This document shows positions 51,920 to 61,348 of a DNA stretch of 64,000 bases, piece after piece. Origin of the DNA: an uncultured Muribaculaceae bacterium (GTDB lineage Bacteria > Bacteroidota > Bacteroidia > Bacteroidales > Muribaculaceae); the NCBI GenBank assembly GCA_944321865.1, contig CALUMZ010000004.1:18338-82337 (forward strand), in the 5' to 3' direction. Below the pieces are notes generated by a model. The model made no database searches, was not told where the DNA came from, and worked only from the letters and a program-made list of their open reading frames with translations. Each line of letters begins with the position of its first letter. Position 1 is the first letter of the stretch. A program made the position numbers and the translations under genes.

Positions 51920-54103
51920 CTATCGTTTTAATCTTATCTCGTCTATCGCCAAGTGGCTGTTTCTGCCCTTGGGTCGTGTCATTCGCAGCACCATGCTGCC
52001 ACTTTTCGTCGTGGCAACGGCCCTGCTTATGTCGAAATTATATACAAGCCGGCGACTGTCCTCCTTTATAACATCGGCTTCGGCTGCATCATCGGCACTT
52101 TGTGAGGCTATAACATTTCCCTCCATAATCACTTCAATCTTCGTCGGGAATGCAATTCTGTGACAAGTCAATTTCAAGAATGATACTTCAAGTTGCCCTG
52201 CCCCGGGCAATACAGGTATTTCAATCTCAAGCCTGTCGCCTAAAGACGAAATAAGCCACCCATAATGATAACCACACGGCAACCCATTCACGCAATCTGT
52301 CAATACCGACAAGTCGCCATACCCGCCATCAAGCTCGGTCAGTGCTTTCAACTCCCTTCCGGCAAGCATGTTATAAGGCTCATAACCAAGTATCGACAAT
52401 TCCCAACTCTTTATATAATCCGACAGGCTCAGCCCCGATTCCGAGATAATGTTTACGCTGCCGGGCAGATTCTTCAACGTTTGCAACCACGTTTTTACGT
52501 CTCCCCTAACCTTTGCCTGTCCGGTTATGCAGCCACCCGAGCCGGTCCCCAAGGCTCGTGACACTTCAAGCATGGTGTAAGCCAAACCCGACTTTAACAA
52601 ATCGATACGATGCCGCTCCTCGCCCTCGGCTACTTCGGCGGCATCACACAATGCTTCATAAAATTTGCCGAACTCGTCCCTGCCCAAGTAATCCAAGGCC
52701 TGTCCGACAGGAGCGTATATATTAAGCCGCTTCTTGTTTTTCATCACGGCCCCTTCCCATTGCATGTAGTAACCAGCAAGCATTTCCCCCGAAGCAGGAT
52801 AATATTGTCTGAAATACTTTCGTACCAAGTCTTCCACATCATAGTGGGGATTTATCATCAGCGCAGCCAACACAAAATTGTGCAACCCAGAGAACGACGA
52901 ATACACATCACCGCTGCCATTGAGGAAAACACCTTTTACTCCAAGCTCTTCGTAATGCTGCAACCTGCGTTGCATGATGTGCAATATGGGGAATGGAGTA
53001 AAGTAATCATCAAAATTATTAATATAGTCCCATACGTAAATGCCATATCTGCATTTCTCGGCCCACCGCTTTACGGACGAATCAAAATCGGCAAGGCGGC
53101 GGCCTCCAGTCGATACTGACAATGGCCATTGCATGGCACTGGTTAATACGCCCACATTTTGTGGCATCACATCGGCCGGTGGAGTGATTGTACTGCCGTA
53201 TGCCCCCATCAAGAAAATATGTCCGGGAAATTCCCCGGCAAGTTTCTTCACAAACGCCGCGACTGCAGGTGTGGCGTTTCCGCCGTCATTCCCGGCCTTG
53301 ACACATTCTTCACAGCCACATGCTTCATGATTATCGTTAGGCATTATCACAAACCTCGATGATTTCGTGCTGCCATCACCGAAATTATCGATTATATAAT
53401 CATGCACCAACTCATATAACAATTCCGACGAAAAGCAATATTGGTCTGTGTTTTTCTCCTTAGACACAATGGCATATACCGAATCATCGGCTTTTTCCGC
53501 CACTATTTTATGTATATTGTGCCCCCATACCCCCCAATCATACGCAACACTGTTTTCTCCGAAGATTGCCGATTGCTGCCTGCTTATATTCTCAGGCAAA
53601 TAGGCTTCGCGATATTCAAATGCGAAATTCCCCGATGTTTTCGAGTTATTGGAAATATCAATTATTGCCGGGGGCAAATCTTTGGCGTTTATTGAAGTGT
53701 CGGCAATTGCCAAATTTTTTATAAGCTGTCCGGACAACCATTGCATTGTTTCTTCGCTGCGAGCCGTCAATCTAATCTTGCCATTTTCTCCGATTATTGC
53801 GTATTCATCGCTATATTCGTCGTTTATGCTTGCTTCTATTTTCAAGGCATTGGCGTTTTCATCGGCTTTATTTGCAACGCCATTATTGTCGATTAATCTG
53901 TCTTTTAATTGATTATACAGGTATTGGGCAAAATGCTTATCGGCATCGGTCGCATCGTCAGGTACCATAATCTCATATCCCGAGACATTCATCGCGACAT
54001 AGCCACCGTCCGAGGCAGCAGTGTTTGAAGCATTTATACAACTACCCCCGGCAATGACCGGCAACATCGACACTACAATTGTCGCAGCCTTAGAAATTAA
54101 CAT
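51920..54103 (-). CDS. DUF4838 protein, glycoside-hydrolase-like
   Basis: 727 residues from the Met at 54103 (an ATG six codons earlier at 54121 is an alternative). Signal sequence with a lipobox-like Ile-Ala-Gly-Gly-Ser-Cys. The layout is that of DUF4838 proteins: an N-terminal domain of the GH20/67 accessory type (VPDDATDADKHFAQYLYNQL), then the barrel-like core FVIMPNDNHEACGCEECVKA, GYYMQWEGAVM, YVWDYINNFDDYFTPFPILH, and a C-terminal beta domain. They resemble alpha-glucuronidases and hexosaminidases, but activity is unproven. Here the gene overlaps the TPR/barrel gene by 14 bases, so it likely modifies the exported polysaccharide. Confidence 0.85.
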   Translation of the reverse strand: MLISKAATIVVSMLPVIAGGSCINASNTAASDGGYVAMNVSGYEIMVPDDATDADKHFAQYLYNQLKDRLIDNNGVANKADENANALKIEASINDEYSDEYAIIGENGKIRLTARSEETMQWLSGQLIKNLAIADTSINAKDLPPAIIDISNNSKTSGNFAFEYREAYLPENISRQQSAIFGENSVAYDWGVWGHNIHKIVAEKADDSVYAIVSKEKNTDQYCFSSELLYELVHDYIIDNFGDGSTKSSRFVIMPNDNHEACGCEECVKAGNDGGNATPAVAAFVKKLAGEFPGHIFLMGAYGSTITPPADVMPQNVGVLTSAMQWPLSVSTGGRRLADFDSSVKRWAEKCRYGIYVWDYINNFDDYFTPFPILHIMQRRLQHYEELGVKGVFLNGSGDVYSSFSGLHNFVLAALMINPHYDVEDLVRKYFRQYYPASGEMLAGYYMQWEGAVMKNKKRLNIYAPVGQALDYLGRDEFGKFYEALCDAAEVAEGEERHRIDLLKSGLAYTMLEVSRALGTGSGGCITGQAKVRGDVKTWLQTLKNLPGSVNIISESGLSLSDYIKSWELSILGYEPYNMLAGRELKALTELDGGYGDLSVLTDCVNGLPCGYHYGWLISSLGDRLEIEIPVLPGAGQLEVSFLKLTCHRIAFPTKIEVIMEGNVIASQSADDAAEADVIKEDSRRLVYNFDISRAVATTKSGSMVLRMTRPKGRNSHLAIDEIRLKR

Positions 54104-56948
54104 ATAGTTGCAGCTCGACATTATATATATTCCTGTGCTTCGGAGCAGTTTCTATGACTTCGCTGTATGGGTTGAAATAATTATACCATGTACCCAGCAC
54201 ACCCATCGAGAAATTACGGGTAAGCATGACAGTGCCGCCAAGTCCCACCATCGACGAAGTCTTATGATACTGGTACCCTGTCACTATACCATTGTCAAGC
54301 AACGTTATTTCGGGATAATTTCCTATGCCGGCCATTGCCGTGATATTGGTACGGCGGTCTTGGTTAAGGTAGAATTTAACCTGTCCGGTGAGGTTATAAT
54401 AAAATTCAGAATTCACCGTGATTAAATCGAGTTTGAGGCTCGTCAACACAGGATCCCACATTTTCGACACAGTTGGCGTCAGCGAGAACATATTGTTATC
54501 ATCGATTAAACGACGGTAGCCAAGATTCAGATTAAGTTCCCAGTCTTTCTTGAACGACTTTGTAGCACCTACATTGGCCACCCACTTGGGGAAATAGTCG
54601 TTGGCCCAAGCAAGGTTCACGTTAAGGCTCCAAGCACGCTTGAAGCGATGTGTCCACGCAGCCTGTAATTGTATACCCGTGCCGCCTTCATCGAGGTCTT
54701 CTCCCATATCTTCGGGATTCATGTTGCCGTCAAGACTCTTGTAATTTATGCGGCCCGAGAAATCATTCTTCGCACCCGAACGCATATATTCAACCGAAGC
54801 AATCGATGTTATCACATCTTCACTTGCCGGACGAGAATGCAAGTAATAAAGCCCTACTTGATTCTTATAACTGCGATTCAGCAAGCCTCGCATGTGCTGG
54901 TTATACTCATCGACCTCGGATATAACCGGTTCATAGTGCAACTGGTATACATAAGCCGAATCCAAATAGTGCATTTTCTCGTATGCAAGCCCTTTGGTAT
55001 ACAACAAGCTGTTGTTTTTCTCGTCGAATACCAATGCCGAGTCCACCACAGCCAAGGCAGCTTCGGGGTCGTTGTCGCGAATGAGGTCGAGTGCATACAA
55101 CTCGCTACTGTTGGAATATGCCCCCGTTACATCAGGATTATCGGGATAATCCTCAAGTTGCACGCGCAATAATTCGAGTGATTCGTCATATTTACCCTTT
55201 TCATCGAGCGATTGGGCAACCTTTACCTTGTAGAACAAGTCATTGGGATATTTCTCTGCACCGATTTGTGCATATTGTTCAAATTCATCGGTTTTTCCAA
55301 GCAAAGCCGATGCATTTATCGCATATCTCAACCCAAGGTCGCTGTCGGGATTAACCTCAAGCAGGCGTTGTGCTTCGTAATAAGCACGCGACGAAGCTCC
55401 GTCTTGCATCAGTTTCTTTATATATGGCACGGCAGTTTCTTCGTATGCCATTGCGTAAATATCGCGATTAATGGTAGCGGTATCGTTATATGCCACATAA
55501 TACAAGTCAAGAGCCGCAGGCACATGCCCCATCTGATTTAGTATTTCCCCTTTCCGTTCCACATATAACGGATAAGCCGGATAATACTCTTTCAGAGCCT
55601 CAACCGTGGCAAGAGCCTCGTTGTAACGCTTGAGCATGGTGTAGCATGTGGCAAGGCGTTCTTGTGCCGAGACCACAAGAGAGCTATCCTCTTTCTCGTT
55701 CTTCACAACAAATTGAACACACGGTATGGCACTTGCGAAATCGTTATTCAGCATCATTCTGTCGGCCTCGTCATATTGTGCCTTAACCATCTCGTAAGTG
55801 ACGTCGTGGTCATTCGGATTGGCACGATACAGACGGTTGAGCAATGCGCTTGCCTCCCTGTCGTTGCCGAATCGGCGTTCAAGCATATACTCCTTGTACA
55901 ACAGGGTCGGGTTGTCGCGGCCATCGCGTTTTTTTGCCTCGGCAAGATAATACCGGGCATCTTCGTAGTAACCACGGGTAAGCGACGTACTGAGCAGGTA
56001 ATCGAGCGCTTCACGGCTGTGGGTAGACTCATAAATCTTACCATACATCACATACGGGTCGCTCTCACGGGCAATCTGCGCAGCTTCAACCAACAGAGAG
56101 CTATAATAAGAACGCAAAGCCGGAGAATTGCTCACCGCCATTCGTTTTTTTACATATATCAAGGCTTCGGTATACCGCCCCTGCTCACACAGAATCCCGA
56201 CTTTCTTCCGCAACATGTCGATATTGGCGGGGAAACGTTCGGCACCGCGCGATGCCACCTCGTAGGCTCGGTCGGTGTACCCTTGTTGCAAGTACATGTT
56301 GCTCAGGGCCAAATATGTTTCGGCATTGTCGGGGTCGGTGGCGATCAATTTTTCAAGATACTTGGTGGCCTCGGCAAGGTTACCGGCTTTGCGGTACTTG
56401 AGGTAAGACATCTCGTAGGAATACGAAAGGTCCTTCTTCAGCCCGCTGTCGTCGGGATAAATCTGGCTGATGCGCACGAGCAGCCTGTCGGCTTCCACAT
56501 CGTTGCCCATCTTGCGATACAGCTCTATTTTGCGCCGCCACAAGCCGCGCCAATAGGGGTTCACCTCAAGCAACTCGTTGACGTAGCATATTGCGCTTGA
56601 ATAATGCCCCGACTCGTCTTCAACCTTTACGAGCAATTGCTTGGCATCGACATGGTTGTAATCGCTTTCAACGGCCTTTATGAGGTTATATCGCGCCATG
56701 TCGAGGTCTTGCTTCTCATAGTAATAACGTCCGAGCAGCCAGCGTATGTTGGGATCCACCGGGTGCACCTTTGCCCCTTTGTCGAGAATCTCTTTTGCCT
56801 GCTCGTTTTGATGGAGGGCAAAGCACTTCTTGGCTGCATCGACGTAATATTCGGGCAGGTGCACACTGTCCTCGTCGGTTGCCGACAAGAAGAACAGCGA
56901 ACACACTATCGCCAATATCCACGTATATGCAAATCTTTGCCGCTTCAT
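54090..56948 (-). CDS. TPR protein with YaiO-like outer-membrane beta-barrel
   Basis: 952 residues. Signal peptide (WILAIVCSLFFLSATDE), then about 18 TPR-like repeats (about 30-700; for example DNAETYLALSNMYLQQGYTD and ALATVEALKEYYPAYPLYVE), and a C-terminal beta-barrel (about 710-952) of YaiO type with alternating aromatic strands (AAWTHRFKRAWSLNVNLAWA, WELNLNLGYRRLIDDNNMF) and a terminal Phe (LQLYVNF). The combination of periplasmic TPRs and an outer-membrane barrel is that of PgaA/BcsC-type exporters of synthase-made polysaccharides. It lies between a GT2 synthase gene and the DUF4838 gene. Confidence 0.85.
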   Translation of the reverse strand: MKRQRFAYTWILAIVCSLFFLSATDEDSVHLPEYYVDAAKKCFALHQNEQAKEILDKGAKVHPVDPNIRWLLGRYYYEKQDLDMARYNLIKAVESDYNHVDAKQLLVKVEDESGHYSSAICYVNELLEVNPYWRGLWRRKIELYRKMGNDVEADRLLVRISQIYPDDSGLKKDLSYSYEMSYLKYRKAGNLAEATKYLEKLIATDPDNAETYLALSNMYLQQGYTDRAYEVASRGAERFPANIDMLRKKVGILCEQGRYTEALIYVKKRMAVSNSPALRSYYSSLLVEAAQIARESDPYVMYGKIYESTHSREALDYLLSTSLTRGYYEDARYYLAEAKKRDGRDNPTLLYKEYMLERRFGNDREASALLNRLYRANPNDHDVTYEMVKAQYDEADRMMLNNDFASAIPCVQFVVKNEKEDSSLVVSAQERLATCYTMLKRYNEALATVEALKEYYPAYPLYVERKGEILNQMGHVPAALDLYYVAYNDTATINRDIYAMAYEETAVPYIKKLMQDGASSRAYYEAQRLLEVNPDSDLGLRYAINASALLGKTDEFEQYAQIGAEKYPNDLFYKVKVAQSLDEKGKYDESLELLRVQLEDYPDNPDVTGAYSNSSELYALDLIRDNDPEAALAVVDSALVFDEKNNSLLYTKGLAYEKMHYLDSAYVYQLHYEPVISEVDEYNQHMRGLLNRSYKNQVGLYYLHSRPASEDVITSIASVEYMRSGAKNDFSGRINYKSLDGNMNPEDMGEDLDEGGTGIQLQAAWTHRFKRAWSLNVNLAWANDYFPKWVANVGATKSFKKDWELNLNLGYRRLIDDNNMFSLTPTVSKMWDPVLTSLKLDLITVNSEFYYNLTGQVKFYLNQDRRTNITAMAGIGNYPEITLLDNGIVTGYQYHKTSSMVGLGGTVMLTRNFSMGVLGTWYNYFNPYSEVIETAPKHRNIYNVELQLYVNF

Positions 56949-57008
56949 TCGTTATTTTCAGTGTCTATTATGTTGTGTTAATTTATTACTTCATTTTTAA
57001 AACATGTG

Positions 57009-58502
57009 TCACACGGGTTGTACCGCGGTTTCATCGTTGTTTTCACGCTCCCTGCGCTTGCGTTCCTCCTCTTCCAACCGTTCTTTACCGAAACCTTCGC
57101 GCTTGATGTCTTCCCACTTGAACGACCGCTTGGTAAGGAAGCTGAAATACCCTTTCACCGAGAAGAAAACAATAAGCGGGTGGTAAATAATCGGCTCAAA
57201 AAGCGAAGCTATGAACAGCCACAAGTAGTCCCACTTGCTGTTGCGGTTACTCGGATCCTCAACATAATAGCTGAAGAAGCATATCACGAGCAGCATGAAC
57301 TCATTGAACGTGTAGAGCATGAGCAGTATCACCCAGAAGGTGGTCCAGTTGACCGCACCTATCAATATGAACCAGATGAGCGAAATATAGCCTATAAGTT
57401 CAATGATGGGTGCAATGAACTCAAACATGAACATGAACGGGTAGGTTATCAATCCCAACCGTTTGTAACGCGGGTTGAACAGCAACTTGCGGTGTACAAA
57501 CATACATTGCATCAATCCGCGAGCCCAACGGGTTCGCTGCTTGCTCAACGCCCACAACGTCGGCGGCCCCTCGGTCCAGCATGTGGTTTCGGCCACGTGC
57601 GGTATGCGGTAGGGCTGGTTAAGCTCGCACATGTATGATATCATGCGCATTATCAAATCCATGTCTTCGGCAAAACTCGACGAGTCGTAACCACCGACGG
57701 CAACCACCACGTCGCGACGGAAAAATCCGAATCCGCCCGACACATTGTTGACGGCATTCAATGCCGACCACCCCATCTTGCCCACAAGGTAGGAACGCAG
57801 GTACTCTACTTGTTGGAAAAGAGGTATAGGCCGCTTTGACACACGCGGTTCCACCATGCGGCCGTTCTCGACCTTACAACCATTAACCATCAACATAGTG
57901 GAACTGACGGCAATGACAGGTGTTTTTTCTTTCAACACAGCCCATACGAGGCGGTAAAGAGCGTATTTGTCGATAATACAGTCAACGTCGGTATCGATGA
58001 AATAGGGATACTTGGCGGCGTTAATACCGGCATTCGAGGCATCGGCTTTTGTTCCACCATTCTCCTTGTCGACCACAGTCAATTGCTCGAAAATAGGCTT
58101 GGTAGACTTAAACACCCTTCTGACAGGTGCACTCTTCACCGATTCATGATAGGCAAACGGCACCTCCACAAGGCTGAAATACTCGATTAGCTTGTCGAGG
58201 GTGGAGTCGGTACTGCCGTCGTTCACAATCACCACCTCAAACTTAGGATAGTCGACCGACAGCATCGATATAACGTTATCGATAATGTTTGCTTCCTCGT
58301 TATATGCCGGGGCGATAATCGACACACCCGGCGTATAAGGCGAATCGCTCAACATCTTCTTAATGTAAGCAATACTCAAGAATGTCTTTTCCTTGCGCTG
58401 CGAGTTGAAGCTCAGGAACATGAGCACAGTGTAGTTGATTATCAGCAACAGGCTGTAGAAGAACACGCAATAACCGTATATGTCGAACAATGCTTCTTTC
58501 AT
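57009..58502 (-). CDS. Processive GT2 polysaccharide synthase
   Basis: 497 residues from the ATG complementary to 58502. An N-terminal membrane helix (about 10-32), then a GT-A domain: SIIAPAYNEEANIIDNV, NDGSTD (94-99), DTDVD (170-174), AEDMD (278-282, catalytic Asp) and QRTRW (322-326), the motif of processive synthases such as PgaC and BcsA. Four further membrane helices follow (about 340-455) and a very basic tail (KRKREREN). Two features deviate from PgaC: an insertion of about 30 residues around 120-150 and the Glu/Arg-rich tail. It starts within the stop of the HEAT gene (ATGA). Confidence 0.9.
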   Translation of the reverse strand: MKEALFDIYGYCVFFYSLLLIINYTVLMFLSFNSQRKEKTFLSIAYIKKMLSDSPYTPGVSIIAPAYNEEANIIDNVISMLSVDYPKFEVVIVNDGSTDSTLDKLIEYFSLVEVPFAYHESVKSAPVRRVFKSTKPIFEQLTVVDKENGGTKADASNAGINAAKYPYFIDTDVDCIIDKYALYRLVWAVLKEKTPVIAVSSTMLMVNGCKVENGRMVEPRVSKRPIPLFQQVEYLRSYLVGKMGWSALNAVNNVSGGFGFFRRDVVVAVGGYDSSSFAEDMDLIMRMISYMCELNQPYRIPHVAETTCWTEGPPTLWALSKQRTRWARGLMQCMFVHRKLLFNPRYKRLGLITYPFMFMFEFIAPIIELIGYISLIWFILIGAVNWTTFWVILLMLYTFNEFMLLVICFFSYYVEDPSNRNSKWDYLWLFIASLFEPIIYHPLIVFFSVKGYFSFLTKRSFKWEDIKREGFGKERLEEEERKRRERENNDETAVQPV

Positions 58503-59725
58503 ACGGCAATCCCCCTCCTTTCCCTGTCGCGGTTGATAATCGGGTCGTTGATATGGTCGAATATCCACCTGTACTTCGCTCCGGCATGTCGTTGCTTGAT
58601 ATCAAACAGCGCACGTCCCGCCACACCATAGTCGTGCATGGCAAGAGCAGCGGCAAATTTCACCGAATAGTCGGATGCCTCGTCATAGCATTGTTCGAGG
58701 AAATCGAGTTGCAGGCCGGTGTCCATGTCTACCACTGCATTTATTATGGCCACCTTAACCACCTCGGTTTGAGCCTTGTAAGCATCCACAAGGTTTTCTT
58801 CGTCGTCGGTATGCTTCATGGCACCGAGCGTGCGGGCAATCTCACACTTCAGCTCGGTGTCGCTTGTTCGTATAAACGTATCGAACAATTCGCCACACTC
58901 GTCTGATTTACCCAAATAGCGAATTTCACTTGCGAAAAACGGTTTGAGCTTTTCGTTACGCGAATCCTTTACCCAGTGAGCCACATTTGGTATCGTCAAT
59001 CCCACCTTGCGGCGATTGGCAAGAATCGAATGAATGTCGATTCGATCCCAATCACGGTAATAGCGATCATAGTCGTTATCATCGAAGAAACGGAACGGCT
59101 CAACCACGCTGTTCCACATGAACGTGGCTTGGGCAGCCTTACGCAAGTCGTTATTGCGTGAATACAACAAAGGCGTAATCACGGCACCCGGAACATTCTC
59201 TTCGAGGAAGCGCAACCACGTCAAAGCCCTCACCTTATACTTGGTACGGGAAAATTGCAACTCGCTTGCAAAGAAACTTTGCAACCCGAAGGCCATGATA
59301 ATATTGTGGAAATTGGTGCGGTTGATGGTTTCGCCGGCATCGGTGCGAGTGTCGGTGATTTCGGTCTTGGTGTCGGCAATCATTTGCACGAGCAGGCGTT
59401 TCTCCCTCACCGAGAAAGGTTTGCGCCGGTCGTAGTTCATCATTTCGGCAATCTCGTCGGGCTCGTGCACCACATCGTCGTTGCCAATTTCTATCATCGG
59501 GTCACGATAAAGTTCGATGAACTTATCCATGATTTTCTTTTCCTTATGCTTTATAACGTACAAATACACAGTCTGACACAGCAAATATATTCCCACGCAA
59601 ACGCTAAGCATTATGATGAGAATACACACCTGTATCACAAGCGGGAATCCTACAAACAGGTCGCATAAGTACCAGAAGTAGTAGGATACCATCTTGAATG
59701 CGTATGTACCGTAATCGATTTCCAT
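58499..59725 (-). CDS. HEAT-repeat membrane protein
   Basis: 408 residues. One membrane helix close to the N-terminus (about 25-52, FPLVIQVCILIIMLSVCVGI) followed by a cytoplasmic domain of HEAT-like repeats (for example DLRKAAQATFMWNSVVEPFR, ELKCEIARTLGAMKHTDDEE, SDYSVKFAAALAMHDYGVAG). Similar HEAT proteins occur beside GT2 synthases in Bacteroidetes and could regulate or dimerise the synthase, as PgaD does in other systems (inference). First gene of the module, with a strong promoter; it overlaps the synthase gene by four bases. Confidence 0.8.
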   Translation of the reverse strand: MEIDYGTYAFKMVSYYFWYLCDLFVGFPLVIQVCILIIMLSVCVGIYLLCQTVYLYVIKHKEKKIMDKFIELYRDPMIEIGNDDVVHEPDEIAEMMNYDRRKPFSVREKRLLVQMIADTKTEITDTRTDAGETINRTNFHNIIMAFGLQSFFASELQFSRTKYKVRALTWLRFLEENVPGAVITPLLYSRNNDLRKAAQATFMWNSVVEPFRFFDDNDYDRYYRDWDRIDIHSILANRRKVGLTIPNVAHWVKDSRNEKLKPFFASEIRYLGKSDECGELFDTFIRTSDTELKCEIARTLGAMKHTDDEENLVDAYKAQTEVVKVAIINAVVDMDTGLQLDFLEQCYDEASDYSVKFAAALAMHDYGVAGRALFDIKQRHAGAKYRWIFDHINDPIINRDRERRGIAV

Positions 59726-59808
59726 TAATCGTTTTTTATGTTATAAAACATACTTTCTCACAGCTTGATTTATGTTAAACTTCTGCGAACCATACTAAAA
59801 TGGCAATA

Positions 59809-59841
59809 CAAATATAAACCTTAATTGTGCATGCAGCCAAA
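59809..59841 (-). promoter_or_regulatory. Promoter of the polysaccharide module
   Basis: On the minus strand TTTG (59838-59841), a 21-base spacer and TATATTTG (59809-59816) match the consensus. The leader to the start at 59725 would be about 75 bases. Confidence 0.65.
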
Positions 59842-60157
59842 TATTTAAGACTCTTTTTTATCAGTATTTCAGTCAATTAGCGAATTAATCGAAGAATTTC
59901 GTCAATTTTTTCATCTTACAGACAACGGGCGAAAATTTACACAAATTAACACAAGTGTGCGATATAATATGCCCATAATGAGACAACACGTTGCAATAAA
60001 AAAGCGAATTCTTCACCTTTTTATCGAATAATTCGGGCAATCGCGGCATATAGTCGCATTGACACACCCGAAAATTACAAACAGTAAAACATACCTTGCA
60101 GATACGCTCCGTTTTTCAAGCCCAAATCGGCCATGCGGCCAAAATCACATCAGCCTA

Positions 60158-60188
60158 TTGCCATTGACATTATATTACACTATATTTG
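60158..60188 (+). promoter_or_regulatory. Promoter of the glycerate-kinase-like gene; near-leaderless start
   Basis: TTG at 60158-60160, a 20-base spacer and TATATTTG at 60181-60188. Transcription should begin within a few bases of the ATG at 60196, so the mRNA may be leaderless. Confidence 0.6.
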
Positions 60189-60195
60189 CATTGGA

Positions 60196-61275
60196 ATGAA
60201 AGTAACCATATTATATACGACCGACACTGATGGTGCTAAATCAATAAAAAACGTAGCAGAAGATATTATAACTACACACCATACGACGGCATCGATTCTG
60301 CCCATCACAATGGGTGGAAGCGGATTTCTTGATGCCGCCGCCGAAAATATCGAAGGCTGCCATTGCATGACAGCCGGTATACGCAACAGGCACGCAATAG
60401 CCAACACAGCCGAATACCTCATCACCAAAGATGGGAAAACGGCCTACATCGAAGCATTCAAGGCCTGCGGTTTCGACCCTGACGACAGCAACCGCAATCC
60501 CGCAAAGGCATTCACATTGGGCGTGGGAGACTTGATTATCGACGCGCTACGCAACGGGTGCCGGAACTTCGTCATAGGAATCGAAGAATTGGCGACAATC
60601 GATGCAGGGATAGGTATGCTGAATGCCATCGGCTACAAAATACTGACACCCAATGGCAATGAATTGCCGCTCTACAGAGGCTCGGAAATGCTGCGGGCCG
60701 CTTCAATCGTCGACAGCGAGATAGCTCCGCTGTTAAAAAGATGCCGCTTCACGGTGGCAATAAACGACGACTCGGCATTCTACGCTTCCACCGGGCCCTC
60801 AATGAGACATGCACGCCAACTCGGAGCAAACGATGTGACAACCGACATTCTCGACAACGGGCTGCGCAACATGGCTTCGTTATACTTCAAGCACAACGGC
60901 CGCGACGTGTCATACATAAAGGGAGGTGGTGCAGGAGGCGGAATGGCAGGCGCACTCGCATCCTTTTTCAACGCCAAGCTAAAGGCCGCCACTTCAATAA
61001 TACCCGGAGCAGCACACATCAACGCAGCACTGCATAAAACCGATGCCGTAATAATCATCTGCGACAGCATTACACCTGCAATTGCGACAAATGTCGCTTT
61101 TCAATACCTGATCACCCCCGTCAGGCGCAAAGCGATTCCCATATATTGCCTCGCACGGCACACCGGCGACATAACAATGCTGAGAAACTCAGGAATAACC
61201 AACGCATACGCCACTACCGACATACCCACGGGCTTGCTCGACTTGCTCGACAGCATGCACAAAAAAAGCGATTAA
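60196..61275 (+). CDS. Degenerate glycerate-kinase-like protein
   Basis: 359 residues from the ATG at 60196 (the frame opens at 60133, inside the promoter). The order of motifs is that of GlxK/GarK glycerate kinases, but several are altered: the usual DGGEG reads MGGSGFLDA; the GGSATNDGG segment reads IEELATIDAGIGM; the Gly-rich loop remains as GGGAGGGMAGALASF; and the usual TGEGxxD is replaced by IICDSITPAIA. ILPITMGGSGF and TLGVGDLIIDALRNG also follow the family. A kinase of the usual mechanism looks unlikely, so it may bind glycerate-like ligands or have a new role. Monocistronic. Confidence 0.75.
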   Translation: MKVTILYTTDTDGAKSIKNVAEDIITTHHTTASILPITMGGSGFLDAAAENIEGCHCMTAGIRNRHAIANTAEYLITKDGKTAYIEAFKACGFDPDDSNRNPAKAFTLGVGDLIIDALRNGCRNFVIGIEELATIDAGIGMLNAIGYKILTPNGNELPLYRGSEMLRAASIVDSEIAPLLKRCRFTVAINDDSAFYASTGPSMRHARQLGANDVTTDILDNGLRNMASLYFKHNGRDVSYIKGGGAGGGMAGALASFFNAKLKAATSIIPGAAHINAALHKTDAVIIICDSITPAIATNVAFQYLITPVRRKAIPIYCLARHTGDITMLRNSGITNAYATTDIPTGLLDLLDSMHKKSD

Positions 61276-61308
61276 CACGTTGTCTCAATACAGGTTAATC
61301 GCTTTTTT
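61262..61308 (+). terminator. Terminator overlapping the stop codon
   Basis: AAAAAAGCGATTAAC (61262-61276) pairs with GTTAATCGCTTTTTT (61294-61308), including the TAA at 61273-61275. A second hairpin (CCCAAA/TTTGGG, 61309-61335) follows and may serve the convergent cytidine deaminase gene. Confidence 0.75.
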
Positions 61309-61348
61309 CCCAAATCGGTCATTTGACCGTTTGGGATTTATGCAATCA

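Larger units (their letters stand above)
59726..60195. other. Divergent intergenic region, 470 bases
   Basis: Holds the minus-strand promoter of the polysaccharide module (59809-59841) and the plus-strand promoter of the glycerate-kinase-like gene (60158-60188). The 270 bases between are AT-rich. Frames here are short and lack coding character. No repeat or RNA fold was obvious. Confidence 0.6.
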
